The translations under genes and the position numbers were made by a program. Positions 10,990 through 21,689 of a stretch of DNA of 64,000 bases are shown one piece after another. Position 1 is the first letter of the stretch, and every line of letters starts with the position of its first letter. The stretch is from NCBI GenBank assembly GCA_015680685.1, contig MNCI01030941.1, positions 16,763 to 80,762 of the forward strand, given 5' to 3'. The stretch is from Gnetum montanum (lineage: Eukaryota; Streptophyta; Gnetopsida; Gnetales; Gnetaceae). The notes beneath the pieces were generated by a model. It ran no database searches. It was given only the letters and a program-made list of their open reading frames with translations, and was not told where the DNA came from.

Positions 10990-11420
10990 AGGAAATGTCT
11001 CTTATACTAGCAATGCATCAACAATGCTTACCCAAGCCCTTCGCAAGATCATTGGGGAGTCTGCCTTATAATTATCAACATGGATCACTAGAAATTCAAC
11101 AAGATGAGACCACCCATAGATAGTGATTACAATGTTCTCCACTAGCCCCAAAGGAATTGTGATGGATTAATCTACCAATTCAAGATGAATATTACTCTTC
11201 TTAAGTGGAGATAGGTTCTAGGCTTTGTACATCTCATGAGAAATTAAATTCATACCATAACCTGATTCCAAAAGATCTTTGTAATGTTCATTCCCAATGA
11301 TTTGCAAAAGGCTAAGGGGACTTCCAAGATTATATCTCTTCCTAGAAAGGTGGCCAACATTTATCCAATTAGTTACAACATAAGTCAACATGACAATATG
11401 TACTTTGGGAGGCATTTGAT
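10990..11420 (-). pseudogene. Aspartic protease relic of element I
   Basis: A retropepsin domain in the expected place between gag and RT. The active-site stretch reads LLESGYGMNLISHEMYKA where LLDSGASINLM is usual, so the catalytic Asp is Glu (codon near 11266). Downstream are LSPLKKS, ITIPLGLVENIVITI and FLVIHVDNY, the flap and second-half pattern of Athila-type proteases, then PMILRRAWVSIVDA in place of LGRPWL. The part 11218-11415 is open; the rest has stops. Confidence 0.75.
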
Positions 11421-11429
11421 TTTAATGGG

Positions 11430-14080
11430 ACTCAAAGGATGTAGATGCAAAGGATGAGGGAGAAGTAGGGCTATGAGCTACATATGTTTGTAAGGGCTTT
11501 GCAAGATTGTTGGTTTAGAAGAATGGTCTTTTTTAGGATTGGCTTTTTGAACCACTTGGTTGAGGAGCTAGCTTTAAGTTAATAGCCCTAGTGGCATTAC
11601 ATTACTATGGCTAGGTTGGAATTTCACCCTACATTGATGGAGCAAGTGGTAATTGAGTTGAGGGCAAAGAGACATGTGTACAAGGATGAGAATGATACTA
11701 AGGAAATGGAGATTTTCCTCTTGAAGATTAGGCTCTATAGTATTCAAGAGGGTATTAGTGATGCTAGAATGAAGCATGAGTAGAAGATTCATGTAGAGAA
11801 ATGGGTTACTAAACATAGTACCCATATGGATTAGGTTATTGGTAAGGATATTTCTACCTTAGTGGTGGCATTCCCCATGATTGTGGATGTTTCCACTAAT
11901 GGTACTAATCATAAGATTGTGGCGGAGCTCCACTTGGATAGTAGGCTTGTTGTTGATGAAACTGCCTAAGGTTTCCTTGAGGATAAGACAACCTTTTGGG
12001 TACTTACCTTCTTTCCAATCTAGAATTTAGAGCATGCACCTCAAACTTCTACAAGTATGACATAATAGGACAACATCCCGTAGAATATTTGTAGTGGTAG
12101 ATGTCACATCCACCACCACCATTTGATTCAAAGTCCACAACCTCCTCTATTGCAGTAGCCTTGCCCTTATCCTTTTCGTGGGCACTTTCAACTTCCTTCC
12201 TTATCCTATGATCATGATCGCTACTTTGTTCTTTGGATTCCTCTACTATTTTTAGAGTAATCTGGAACTTTTCATTCAAAGAGTTCCACATATTGTCTAC
12301 CTTAGTCAAAATTTTAGAAATATACTTTTGAATCAGCAAGGTATTGTGATGCATCACCTCATCAAGCAGTGCCTCCTTGTCATTGTCATAGAATAGGACC
12401 TCTCTTTTGGGGATGGAAGGATCCCAATTATACTCTCCTACACTTTCTCTTTTATTTTTTCCAACTCTTCTTCTTCTTTGGAAACCTACTCAATCAACCT
12501 TTGAATCTTATGAGCCCTTAATTATAAGATTATTCCTTGGGCATAGACCCCAAGAGTTCTCCACATTTCTATGTGGAGCTCATATATGATATGGAGGACC
12601 TACTCCCTTTGAGAATAACCATGGCCAAGACATTTGTGTAAGAGAGAATAGTACCTACCCATGGCTGCATCCAAGGGTTCATGTATTCATTATTTTCAAC
12701 CTTGGATCTATTTTCTCAAACTAAACACTAAAGAGTACATTTGATATTTTTCATTCAAGAGTTGAAGCATTGTACTACATCAATGGATTAATTTTAGCTC
12801 CAATGACCAATATTAACTTTCTACTTCTTTGATGAGTATCCTTTGGAAAAGATTTAATTTTTTCCATTCATTCTCCATGTTCTATAAGACATAGACATTG
12901 TGAAAGGCTTGAAGATGATTCTATGAATCTAAGTTGTATCTCCCTTTGATCTTGGGAATATTGTTCATATACAACCATTTGGTTTTGCTATCTTTCACAT
13001 GCCTTGTTGGGATCCTCATAGCCTCTGCAATGTTTAGCACATTTCAAGTTGCAAAAAAGGCTCATCATAGTCATAGCCTCTATGATGGATATGATGCCTA
13101 TGATTCCCTTTGTTGTCCATTCTTTCATGGTGGTGGACCTCTCTTGATTGCCCATGCCCTTGGTCTTTACTAGTTTTGTAGGCCCAACAATCATCTCTAT
13201 CCCATTATTCACCTCTATCATAGTCACATTCTTTACAGCTATAATTGAAGTTAGACAAGGAATAAGAGGATGAAAAAGGAGAGGAGGAAGGAGGACTAGC
13301 ACCACCATGGTGTTTGCCACCTCCCCCTTCTATGATCATAGCCACAATCATCATCATGATGCTTGTCCCCATCCTTGCCATGACTCCCACCTATGGATCC
13401 CTCATGATCATGAAACCCATATTTCCTAGGACTAGGATTATTGATAGTGGATTGTAAGTTTTGGTTTATGTTGTCCTCATCAAAGAAAAAGGGAGGAGAG
13501 TTAGTGAATTGAGAATCTCCAGAGAAGAGATCCTTACCATCTTTTTGACCTACCAGGAACAAGAGGTTAGTGGACTATGTCCTATTTGAAGCTTTGTAAT
13601 GAATCTTCCGTTGCCAATATTTTTTGCATTGTGCCTTAGTGGGATGATAATCTTAAGATTCATGGTCATACATAACGTATTCAACATGGAGTCCCTAGAT
13701 ATCCAACCTCATGATAGTTTGATGCAACATCGTAGGAACTAATCAATTAGGTGGTAACACAATGTTATCCTGCATGTCCCTCCATCACAACTAGTCACCC
13801 AGATGTAGGATGAAGGTAAATCCTAGCACAGTCATTAGGATAAGCATAGACCGCTTTGCATTGCTAGGGAATTGACTATTTTAACCTAATGCACCTTTGA
13901 TTGGAAGTGTACTTAAACAATAGTAAAGAATCAACCATTTGAGAAGAAGACATTATACTTGGAAAGAAAAATAGTGTGCTTTTAATATTATTATTATTCT
14001 CAATGATTGCAACTTTAAGGTTTGTTACAATGATTTTGAATAACTTTCACCAAGTCCTAGATAGCACACATAGCTAACTA
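11430..14080 (-). pseudogene. gag: Degraded gag of element I
   Basis: This is the capsid relic between primer site and protease. The N-terminal His/Asp/Gly-rich tract lies at about 13050-13500, the Retrotrans_gag core at about 12640-12940 (alignable with 1-290 of H), a charged coiled-coil-like part at about 12049-12357 with many Glu, Lys and Asp, and a Tyr/Pro/Gln/Ser-rich C-terminal tail at about 11580-12010. The tail resembles the Pro-rich end of A gag (41876-42253). Stops in the tail fall almost wholly at positions where CAA or CAG fits the Gln-rich composition. Confidence 0.7.
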
Positions 14081-14083
14081 AAG

Positions 14084-14102
14084 TCCCTAACAATGACACC
14101 AA
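14084..14102 (-). other. Primer-binding site of element I (tRNA-Asp type)
   Basis: On the minus strand TTGGTGTCATTGTTAGGGA directly follows the LTR. It aligns with the tRNA-Asp complement, with C-to-T and G-to-A changes, and with the sites of H and A. Confidence 0.7.
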
Positions 14103-14910
14103 TGATGAGCAGTGAATATACCCTACATCCAACCATATGAATCACTAACGTTCACTTAGCAATTTGGTTGAATTTCATAGACTTTAGCTCTCTAAGTACA
14201 CTAGCTTCTACGAGGTAAATCTAACCATTACAATCGTTATCTTTGCAGTTTCAATTGTGAGGTGCAAGTATATGGTTAAGTGTAACTAAGGCACATGATT
14301 TTTATCATTTTATCTTTTATGAATTAAGTCACCTCAGAATAATAAAAGTAATTTAATGCATAATTAATCTAAAAACCAACTAATATTTAACCAATCCTAA
14401 CATAAACATATGTTCCCAGTTTTTGTACATGGCCTAAACATGTTATAGTATCATTGGATTACCAAGAGTTAAATGCATGCTCCAAGTGGTCGTACTTATA
14501 TTTTCTATTTAATTGATATTAATTCCTTAGTTCAAATTCATTAAAGTAGATTGCATGAATATTAAATGCATAAAGAAAGCATCACTCTATCCCAAGTACT
14601 ATAAGGTTTTCTTAGAAAAGCTTGTCTTTATTGTCATTCACACTATCATGGTCAGGTACATCAGTTCTTGAATAAGGATTCATTCACTTCTTTGACTCAT
14701 ACTGCAGGCACTCAAACAACATTCCAACTTTTAGAACAAAAAACTATAAGAGCTTTGTGACAACTAAGAAATGGAATGGATGAATCGTGTGCCCAAAAGT
14801 GTTGTATTTATAGGTCATCATGCATCCCATGATATTTGATATTTGATAATGCATCATAAGATCTAATAGTATGCATCCAATATCAAGGCTTACCAAAAAA
14901 TGAATCATCA
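14103..14910 (-). repeat. 5' LTR of element I (808 bp)
   Basis: On the minus strand it starts TGATGATTCATTTTTTGG, matching the start of the A LTRs (TGATGAGTCATGAATTTTTGG, allowing a small gap), and ends in TCATCA next to the primer site. A TATA-like CTATAAATAC lies at about 14804-14816 on the minus strand, roughly 100 bp inside the 5' end. Length agrees with the A LTRs (823 and 796 bp). Bases 14911-14915 (AACAA) would be one target-duplication copy; the other copy is not available. Confidence 0.8.
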
Positions 14911-14924
14911 AACAACAAAATTCT

Positions 14925-15965
14925 TTGAACCAATCAAGGTCCATGCATAGACCAACTATGCCTATGGACAAGGGATTGAACACACATATATCAAAACCTA
15001 AGCCACAAACCATAGGGAGATTGGAGGGAGTTAGACTCACTAGCATTGAAACATCATATGCCAAGGGAAATTTTCCTTGTAACAATGGAGCATGCCAAAT
15101 GATCATTAAAGTATAACACATCACCAAACATGTATGACTTACTCATGATCTCTCCTACATATAGGGATGCACTAGCTCAAGTATTAACCTCTATCCCTAT
15201 GAGAAAATACATGCTTGCCAACAAAGAATTTATCCACTCTATCATTGAGCAAGCTTCACTTAGAGAAAATAGGCATCAACCCATGCTCCACTTCTGTGAT
15301 AGTTAAGTGAAGATTAAATCTTGAAAATAAGAGGTGCTATCTACTCCTCTCCTCATTACTATACATGTTCGTAGATACAAAGTTCACCATATTTATATGG
15401 ATGATGGGATAACAACTAACATGATATCATTTTCCGTTGTTGACAATCTAAGCTTAATTGAGAATATATAAGCAACCACTACCTTAGCACTTAACTTATT
15501 TAATGGCTCATGAGTAGCAGTGTGAGCTTTCATCTCTTTAGTTTTTGTGGCTAGTGAGCAATTCCCTACATTTGTCAACTTTCTAGTAGTTGGAGAGATA
15601 CCTAGCTTCAACTTGATCCTAGGAAGGCCATGGTTAGTGAAGCTTTAGGCAGTTCCATCTCCTATACACCAGGAGATTTATTTACCATATGAAGGAGGGG
15701 AAATTATGATCCATGAGGATAATGTGTCAATACCATTAATTAACTATGTCAACATTGACTAAGGTTTAGAGGTGGAGTTTCAAGAGGTCACTCTCAATAC
15801 TCATACTAGGGCCACCAACAACAAAGATAATAATGATGCTAGCAACATTAACGCTAGAATACAAAGTGGTCCACAAAATTACATACAACTCACCATGATC
15901 AACAAGAAAGGTGGTAAACCTAAATTTGTATCAAAAGGATTTCTTAACCTCTCAAAAGTCAAATA
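14925..15965 (+). pseudogene. Gag-linker and protease relic of element E
   Basis: The reading at 14925-15116 matches the pre-protease linker of D (23590-23770), with phrases such as MDKG, KPKPQT and NNGACQMIIK. An aspartic protease relic follows to about 15790. Best preserved is the second-half motif FNLILGRPWL near 15607-15636, then PIHQEIYLPYEGGE and NYVNID, paralleling D (24240-24420) and G (53680-53840). The Asp active site region near 15370-15420 is badly damaged. The open stretch 15772-15966 continues it. There are many stops. Confidence 0.7.
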
Positions 15966-15969
15966 ACAA

Positions 15970-18900
15970 GTTCATAGTAAACACTTTACCATTTATTTTG
16001 TTAATGGTTAATTGTTTACTTTAGAAATATTGTATCATGCTTCATGCTTAGTTTTAGCCTTTTATCCTCTTTCAAGAGCATCCCATACTTACTAGGCAAG
16101 TATGAATCATGGCCTACCATGACCTTAAACTAGCAAATTGTAGAGTCTTCCATGGCATTAGACTGATAAATTGTATGGCTTTCCATGACCTTAAAATGGC
16201 AAACATGTATAGCCTATTTATAAGTTAGTTTACAACCAATAAATGAAAATGATAGTTTAAAACTAAAGAAAACAAAATGATAGTTTATAATCCAAAATAT
16301 GAAACTGATAGTTTATAATCAAAAATATGAAAATGATAGTTTACAACAAAAAAATGAAAATGATATATTAGAACTAATATTTTGATTTCCACGATGAATC
16401 TTAAAAGCCTTAGGATAGATTCCAAATCACATTCATTTCCAAATACCTAGCCTCTAGTCCTACATCTATGCTATTAAACCTCAAGATCAAGGTAGAAAAC
16501 CAAGTGTCAACATAGGTGCAAATTGAGTTGTAAAAAACCACAAAATTCATGATAATATTGGTTTTTCCAAGTGGCTACATTAGCTTAGAGCTTGAATATG
16601 CTAGCCCAATGTAGTCAAATGGAATATGATGTCTTTTACACTTCCTAACACTCCACCTACATTGTTCATCAACCTATGAGACCTTGATGCCAAAATTAGT
16701 AGATGGGAGTTAGAACTAGTAGTCATTGAATACCAAAATAGCTTTAAATCTCATTACAGACTGGTTGTTGGGGATGACTATGTTGGCCCAACATGCTCAA
16801 GAATGGAATAATCCTATTTCCATTCACCAAACTTGTGATCAACACCAAACACCCATGCCATATTTTCAAAACCTAGGTAGAGCTCTTGGTAGTTTTAAAA
16901 CTTTATGAAAATCACCAAATGATGCCAAAAATTAAACAAAACCTATGACTACACTAAGGAAAACCTATGACCAAACTGATCCAACATAGTCACAAGATAT
17001 CCAAGTCGTATTTATCATATAAATAATAATTAACCTCCAAACTACCATTCCATGACTTCTACACATTCCTAGGACTCCCAGTGACCCTAAATTGATAACT
17101 AGTAAAGCCAAAATCTTTCAAAAACATATTTCCCAATCCCAAGTATGCTAAGAATTACATGTCCAATGTATTCATTAGTAGAGCCTAACATATACCACAT
17201 GACAAACCCCAAAATGAGCCATTAAAACCCCAAATTGACTTTTAGAGAGCCCTAGAATCCTACTAGAGCCTGCTAAGAGCACAAAACCCTCAAAATCAAG
17301 TCAAAATTCATCATTTTCATCATAAACCTTTCAGCTATGCTAATGATTACATGCCTATGCTAGGCTAATGTAGTTAAGAGATACATGGCCTTCCCAAGAT
17401 CCAAGAAACCACCAAAATAGATAATTTTGATGCCAAAACCCTAGATAGTAGCACCAGTAACCCTGAAAGTCCCTAAGCATGGTGGAATGGGCATGGAAAC
17501 TTACTTGAAATCAAGATTTATGCATGAATACACTATGGAATCCCATGACTATGTTGGCCCGATGTAGTCACAATGTAGACATGTTTTGTAGCAAGGTTGA
17601 CCACCATTATACCATCCCGAATGGCCCAAAACCTAACTTGGAAAGTCTAGAACCATATTCAACTCTATCCAACTATAATTTCACTCTGTTTCAATCATGG
17701 AAATATCAAATTCCACTTAGCTACACTAAGGCCATACATAACTACACTGGCCTACTATAGTCTAATGAAAAATATGATAAAAACCATTATTGTTGCCTAA
17801 ATTTGACCTCTGAATAGTCAATTCAATTCTTCCAAGAGCCTACACTATCCTATAAAGTTCACAGAGAACTCATTCCAACCCTAAAATCTCAGTGACTCAC
17901 TTATTCCATGTGACTACACTGGTGCCTATCTTGACTATGCTAGCCTAGCATAGTCACTAATGGAAACATTATTTATAGCTTATGGGAGATGAAAACAAAG
18001 CCAAAACATGCCACCAATCTTCAATTTCGACTCCCTACACTTGTTGTCTAGACCATCAAACGTTTGAAAGTGAGCATATTGAACTTGGGAAATTGTCCAT
18101 CAATGCTAAATACATTGGGAATTACATGACTACATTAGGCTAGCATAGTCACTAGTAGAGCTTAGTGTAGTCACAAGAAAAATTGTCAATTTTGCCCTGA
18201 AATAACCTTGAAATGACCTCATCATATGTCCAAACTCCCTTGACAACCCTATAGCCTTACACCATGGTCTGCTAAGGTCTAAAAATGGAAAAATCTAATC
18301 CCTTTTGACTAATGATAACCATGTTTTATCACATGTATTCCACTTTAATTGATTTGACCTTGTTTTATGGTGTTTTGACTTGTTTTAACATTTATATTCA
18401 TTTTTTACCTTCATTACCTTTAGTTGATCTCATTTAGCCTCTACATAACTTTAGTTTTACCATATCTACCTTTTTTTTTCTATTGCGGCCTCTATTGACC
18501 TTTGTTAACCTTTTATTGATATTAAGTAATGGGGTTTGATCATTCTTAATCATCATTTAATACCTTGTAACTATGGCCTACCAAGGCCCTAAACAGGCAA
18601 CATGGCTCACTAAGGCCTAAAACTAGCAATGTGTAATCATAGTTGACCATGTTTGATTTTTTATACTACCCCTAGTGACCTCTATTGACCATGTTTTAAC
18701 ATATTTTTCATCAATTTAATATTTTTTGACCCACTTTTTCTTTATTATTAGAGTATTTCACATCGTTTTGACATTATTTAATCATTTTATCACTTACATG
18801 CCACATGATGTGCTTATGTTGTCATGCAAAAATGAGCTAGGAGAATAAGGATGCAAATTTGACTAGCATTAAAGCCTACATGGATCCCTCTCCTAATGTT

Positions 18901-19045
18901 ATTAGACCAAGTTGACCTAAAATATCCAAGCACTAAGCCTCAAGACCATTCTATCATATAATATCAACACCATGAAGTAGCTTGATGACCATTGACCTTG
19001 AAGCCAAAAACATCATGGAGGGTTCCTTAGTCGAAATTCCCATCT
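15970..19045 (+). repeat. Protease-RT spacer of element E, repeat-rich
   Basis: About 3 kb with no believable gene. It contains CATGGCCTACCATGACC-type words near 16110-16200, a tandem repeat at 16235-16375, and a long section (16400-18250) in which phrases like ATGCTAGCCTAACATAGTCA recur every few hundred bases with gene-like but stop-filled frames. At its end, 18780-19045, it matches 28230-28480 of D and 34480-34760 of C, where C goes directly into RT. So this is the segment between protease and RT, in the place where Ogre elements carry an intron. Confidence 0.55.
16235..16375 (+). repeat. Tandem repeat, about 31-bp unit
   Basis: Four to five imperfect copies of a unit around ATGAAAATGATAGTTTATAA, separated by short A-rich linkers. 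It lies just after the protease relic of E. Confidence 0.7.
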
Positions 19046-19135
19046 AAATTGCAATGTGTTGTAGTGTTGTTGATAGGTTGCAATGAATGACTATTTTTGA
19101 TGATTTCAATGATATATAATAAGTAAACCTACATG

Positions 19136-19174
<39 letters not shown>
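19136..19174 (+). repeat. (CT)n microsatellite in element E
   Basis: About 19 CT units with one TTT interruption. The flanking ACATGCTCTC context and position match the CT tract of D at 28705, so both descend from one ancestor. Confidence 0.95.
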
Positions 19175-19864
19175 GATCTCTTTGTTTAGCATAATTAATG
19201 AACAACAAGCTTTGTAACATCTGATGTACATTACACAGATCTCTCTATGTTGCAACAAAAAGTGACCTATGGTGACCTAGTTTACTAATTATCTTATATG
19301 GTTTTATTCATTATCATGTAACAACATGTTTTTTTTTGTCTTGTTTCTTATTCTCTTAGAATTCTGCTTGTAGGAAGAAGCCTAGAGTTATTGCAAAGAT
19401 GCAACTCATCATGGTAGCAAGTCACCACATGACCTTAATGAGAAATATTTAATGTGTTTTTCCTATTGTTTCAAGAGTGATTATGCCATTTCCATCCTAT
19501 TATCATTTCCTTGAACCCAATCCCATAACCTAACTATAAACTTCCTAATCCTTAATCAACAATGATGACCAATGTTTGACATTCATGCATTGTGGCCATA
19601 TGACATCCCTTCATCATGCTTCACCTACAAGTTCATTGAATGTAACACATCTCATTCAACAAGAAAACTAAATCAAATATGGCCTTGATAATGAAACACA
19701 ATGAAGGTTTTACCCAAAAAAATGGGGAAGCAAATTGCCAAGAAGTCAAACCACCAATGAAACCAAAAAATGATAAACTAATGGCTTAAAACATGCAAAG
19801 GGAGGAGCCTAATGGCCAAAGAAACCTTGAAGTGAGGTTTTGGTTCCTCAAATGTATTACTCAG
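19175..19864 (+). other. Replacement segment upstream of the E LTR
   Basis: About 690 bp shared with D (28753-29439) but absent from C, where integrase directly precedes the LTR. A pyrimidine-rich run TTTCTTATTCTCTTAG...TTGTAG ends near 19374, and D has the matching run ending near 28947; both look like splice acceptors. Near the end lies CAAAGGGAGGAGCCTAATG (about 19797-19816), shared with D, a purine-rich block that could be the polypurine tract. No coding sequence is seen. Confidence 0.45.
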
Positions 19865-21590
19865 TGACCAACACTTAAAAATATGAAGTGAAAAGATATA
19901 TTAATTGATTAACATGTTAGTTCCATATCGTAGCCATGATGCCAACATTTAGAATTCCTTGCTAATCCTTATAACCATTTCCTTGTAGACAAATACTACC
20001 TTTACCCTCTATTACCTCATCATAACCTCATCCCATCATCATAAGAACTCTTTTTCATGGTTCGGCACTGTAGAATCAAGTGCAAAGAGGGCATATTGGT
20101 GATGAACCTATAGTGGTATTTTATATTCTTTGTTGATGTCTCTTGGGTTAATCCTTCAAATATCAACAAAGAGGGACCAATGAAAATCCACCAAAAATTC
20201 ATGCTAGAAATTATAACCTTCATTTTCCAACTTAAGCAAGATTTCATTGTAAATATAAGATTTGTAGTCCATGATCTACAATCTCACATACTTAACTTTT
20301 TGAGGCTGAAAAATATTTCATAAGTTGCTACTGCCTGACTTCCAAAAGGGAAAATGTTATCTCATGTCTATATTTGGGATTGGGAAGGCTAAAAATGCCT
20401 TGGGAATTATCAAATTTAGTATTTTCATGGTTTTTTGTAGGGGTATAGCCTCAACTATGCTGGAACCATCTACCCCCAATGTAGATGGTGTTGGGTTTTC
20501 ATTCTCATTTCCAACACAACATAGTCATCACAAAACCTGGCATGGATGCATAGACGCAATGTTAGAATTGTTTGGATTTTTCATTTCTCATTTTCCATTT
20601 TCCCAACAATGTCTAGCATAGTCACCCTAAGTATTCAACAATCGCAACATGGCCAACATAGACATTAGGCTCACCAACAAGTTCTAGTAACTTTAGCATA
20701 GTCTACCAAGGTCAGCGTAGTTGGGATGATTTCAACATAGTTAGAAAAGTCTATTTACTATTTATAGTATCTAGATGGGCTTTGGTGGTTATGGTGTATT
20801 CAAAAATTATTATAAATGGTCACCTATGTAGAGAATTGATGACTGTTAAACCTACAAATACATATGAATCTATCAATAATCATAACAATGATGTGTAGAC
20901 ACCAAAAAAAGCAATTCCATGGCCTATAAAAACCAAATGTAAACACCTTATTAGGGTTCCAACTTCTTTCAAGTAGCAACAATTTTTAGCATTTTTGCAA
21001 CCAATAGAGCCTTTGTAACCTTGCAATAACTTTGAGAGAAAAACTAGTATCTACACTAGGCATCAAAGACTTCCAACATGATACCACTACTTCAAGGGTG
21101 AAATACCATTAATGACAATAGTTGCAAATTTCAGTGAAAACTAGTGAGGAGTTGCTGGAAACTAGGGTTGGGAAGTATCCAAATCTTTGGGGTTTCAAGT
21201 ACATACTACAAGCTCTAACAAATTTCAAGCTCCTTCTAAGTGACTTCTTTTGCACCTAGCACACAAATTCTTACTTTAAGAACCTTGTACTTTATGCATT
21301 TTCAATTCCAATATTGTTACAATTCATTATTATGTAGATTTAAGTTCAAGTTTTCATCTTTGTGTATGTTTTCATTTCAAATCTGAAATTTCATTTCCAT
21401 TTCCATCATCATTTACGTTTCTATTTATGTTTTCATTTACACTTCTATAAGTCCCTAGGTAATTGGCTAGATCGTCCAAGGTGCCTTGAATCTTTTTTTT
21501 CAAAGGCCCTTGGGATTTGAGGTTAAAACTATTCTAGTACCTAGGAATTTTTTATTTTCATTCCAACAACCGAATTTTCTAGGTCCAACA
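19865..21590 (+). repeat. LTR between E and D (about 1.73 kb)
   Basis: It starts TGACCAACACTT and ends near GGTCCAACA; other copies start TGATCAACACTT (29440) or TGATCAACAGTT (37872) and end CAAGTGTTACA or CAAGCATTATA. The ends form an imperfect inverted pair (TGATCAACACTT against AAGTGTTACA), as expected for LTR termini. A TATA-like CTATAAAAA is at 20924-20932. The 3' part around 21450-21530 (AAGTCCCTAGGTAATTGGCTAG, then AAGGTGCCTTGAATC) recurs in every group 2 LTR here. It is 3' LTR to E and 5' LTR to D. Ends are accurate to within a few bases. Confidence 0.7.
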
Positions 21591-21689
21591 CTTGCCTCAT
21601 TGGTAGGAAAAATTCCTCATTCTAGTTTTCCTCTTATTCATTCTACCAAGTTTGATTCTACACCCATGATTGCCACATACTAGGCATGA

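Larger units (their letters stand above)
7800..14910 (-). mobile_element. Element I: Athila-like Ty3/gypsy with gag and pol
   Basis: This minus-strand element is the only group 1 member here with a full set of enzyme relics. Reading downward it has a 5' LTR (14910-14103), tRNA-Asp primer site (14102-14084), gag (about 14080-11430), protease (about 11420-10990), RT (about 10350-9700), RNase H (about 9700-9170) and integrase (about 8960-7900). The order protease-RT-RNase H-integrase defines Ty3/gypsy. The 3' LTR is absent and the low end meets truncated J. The high end joins sequence matching the pre-protease region of Tat-like D (about 23590), so I inserted into a Tat-like element (E). Confidence 0.8.
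14911..21590 (+). mobile_element. Element E: Tat-like, 5' truncated, pol-deleted
   Basis: This is the right part of a Tat/Ogre-like element whose left part was displaced by I. It holds a pre-protease and protease relic (14925-15965), a long non-coding spacer (15970-19045), a CT microsatellite, a 0.7-kb stretch of unknown origin and an LTR (19865-21590). Element D has the same order in the same positions. RT, RNase H and integrase, present in C after the same spacer, are missing. The LTR is followed at once by D gag, so it serves as both the end of E and the start of D. Confidence 0.65.

Noticed and set aside
11580-12010. A protein-like reading on the plus strand (phrases such as FHPTLMEQVVIELRAKRHVYKDENDTKEME) inside element I, seeming like a captured host gene
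   Set aside because: The opposite strand over the same bases is the Tyr/Pro/Gln-rich gag tail of I, in the right place between gag core and protease, with stops only at Gln positions. The plus-strand reading is its mirror image.
16235-16375. Regular repeats that might be taken for a CRISPR-like array
   Set aside because: Units are imperfect, directly adjacent and without unique spacers; the setting is a plant retrotransposon.
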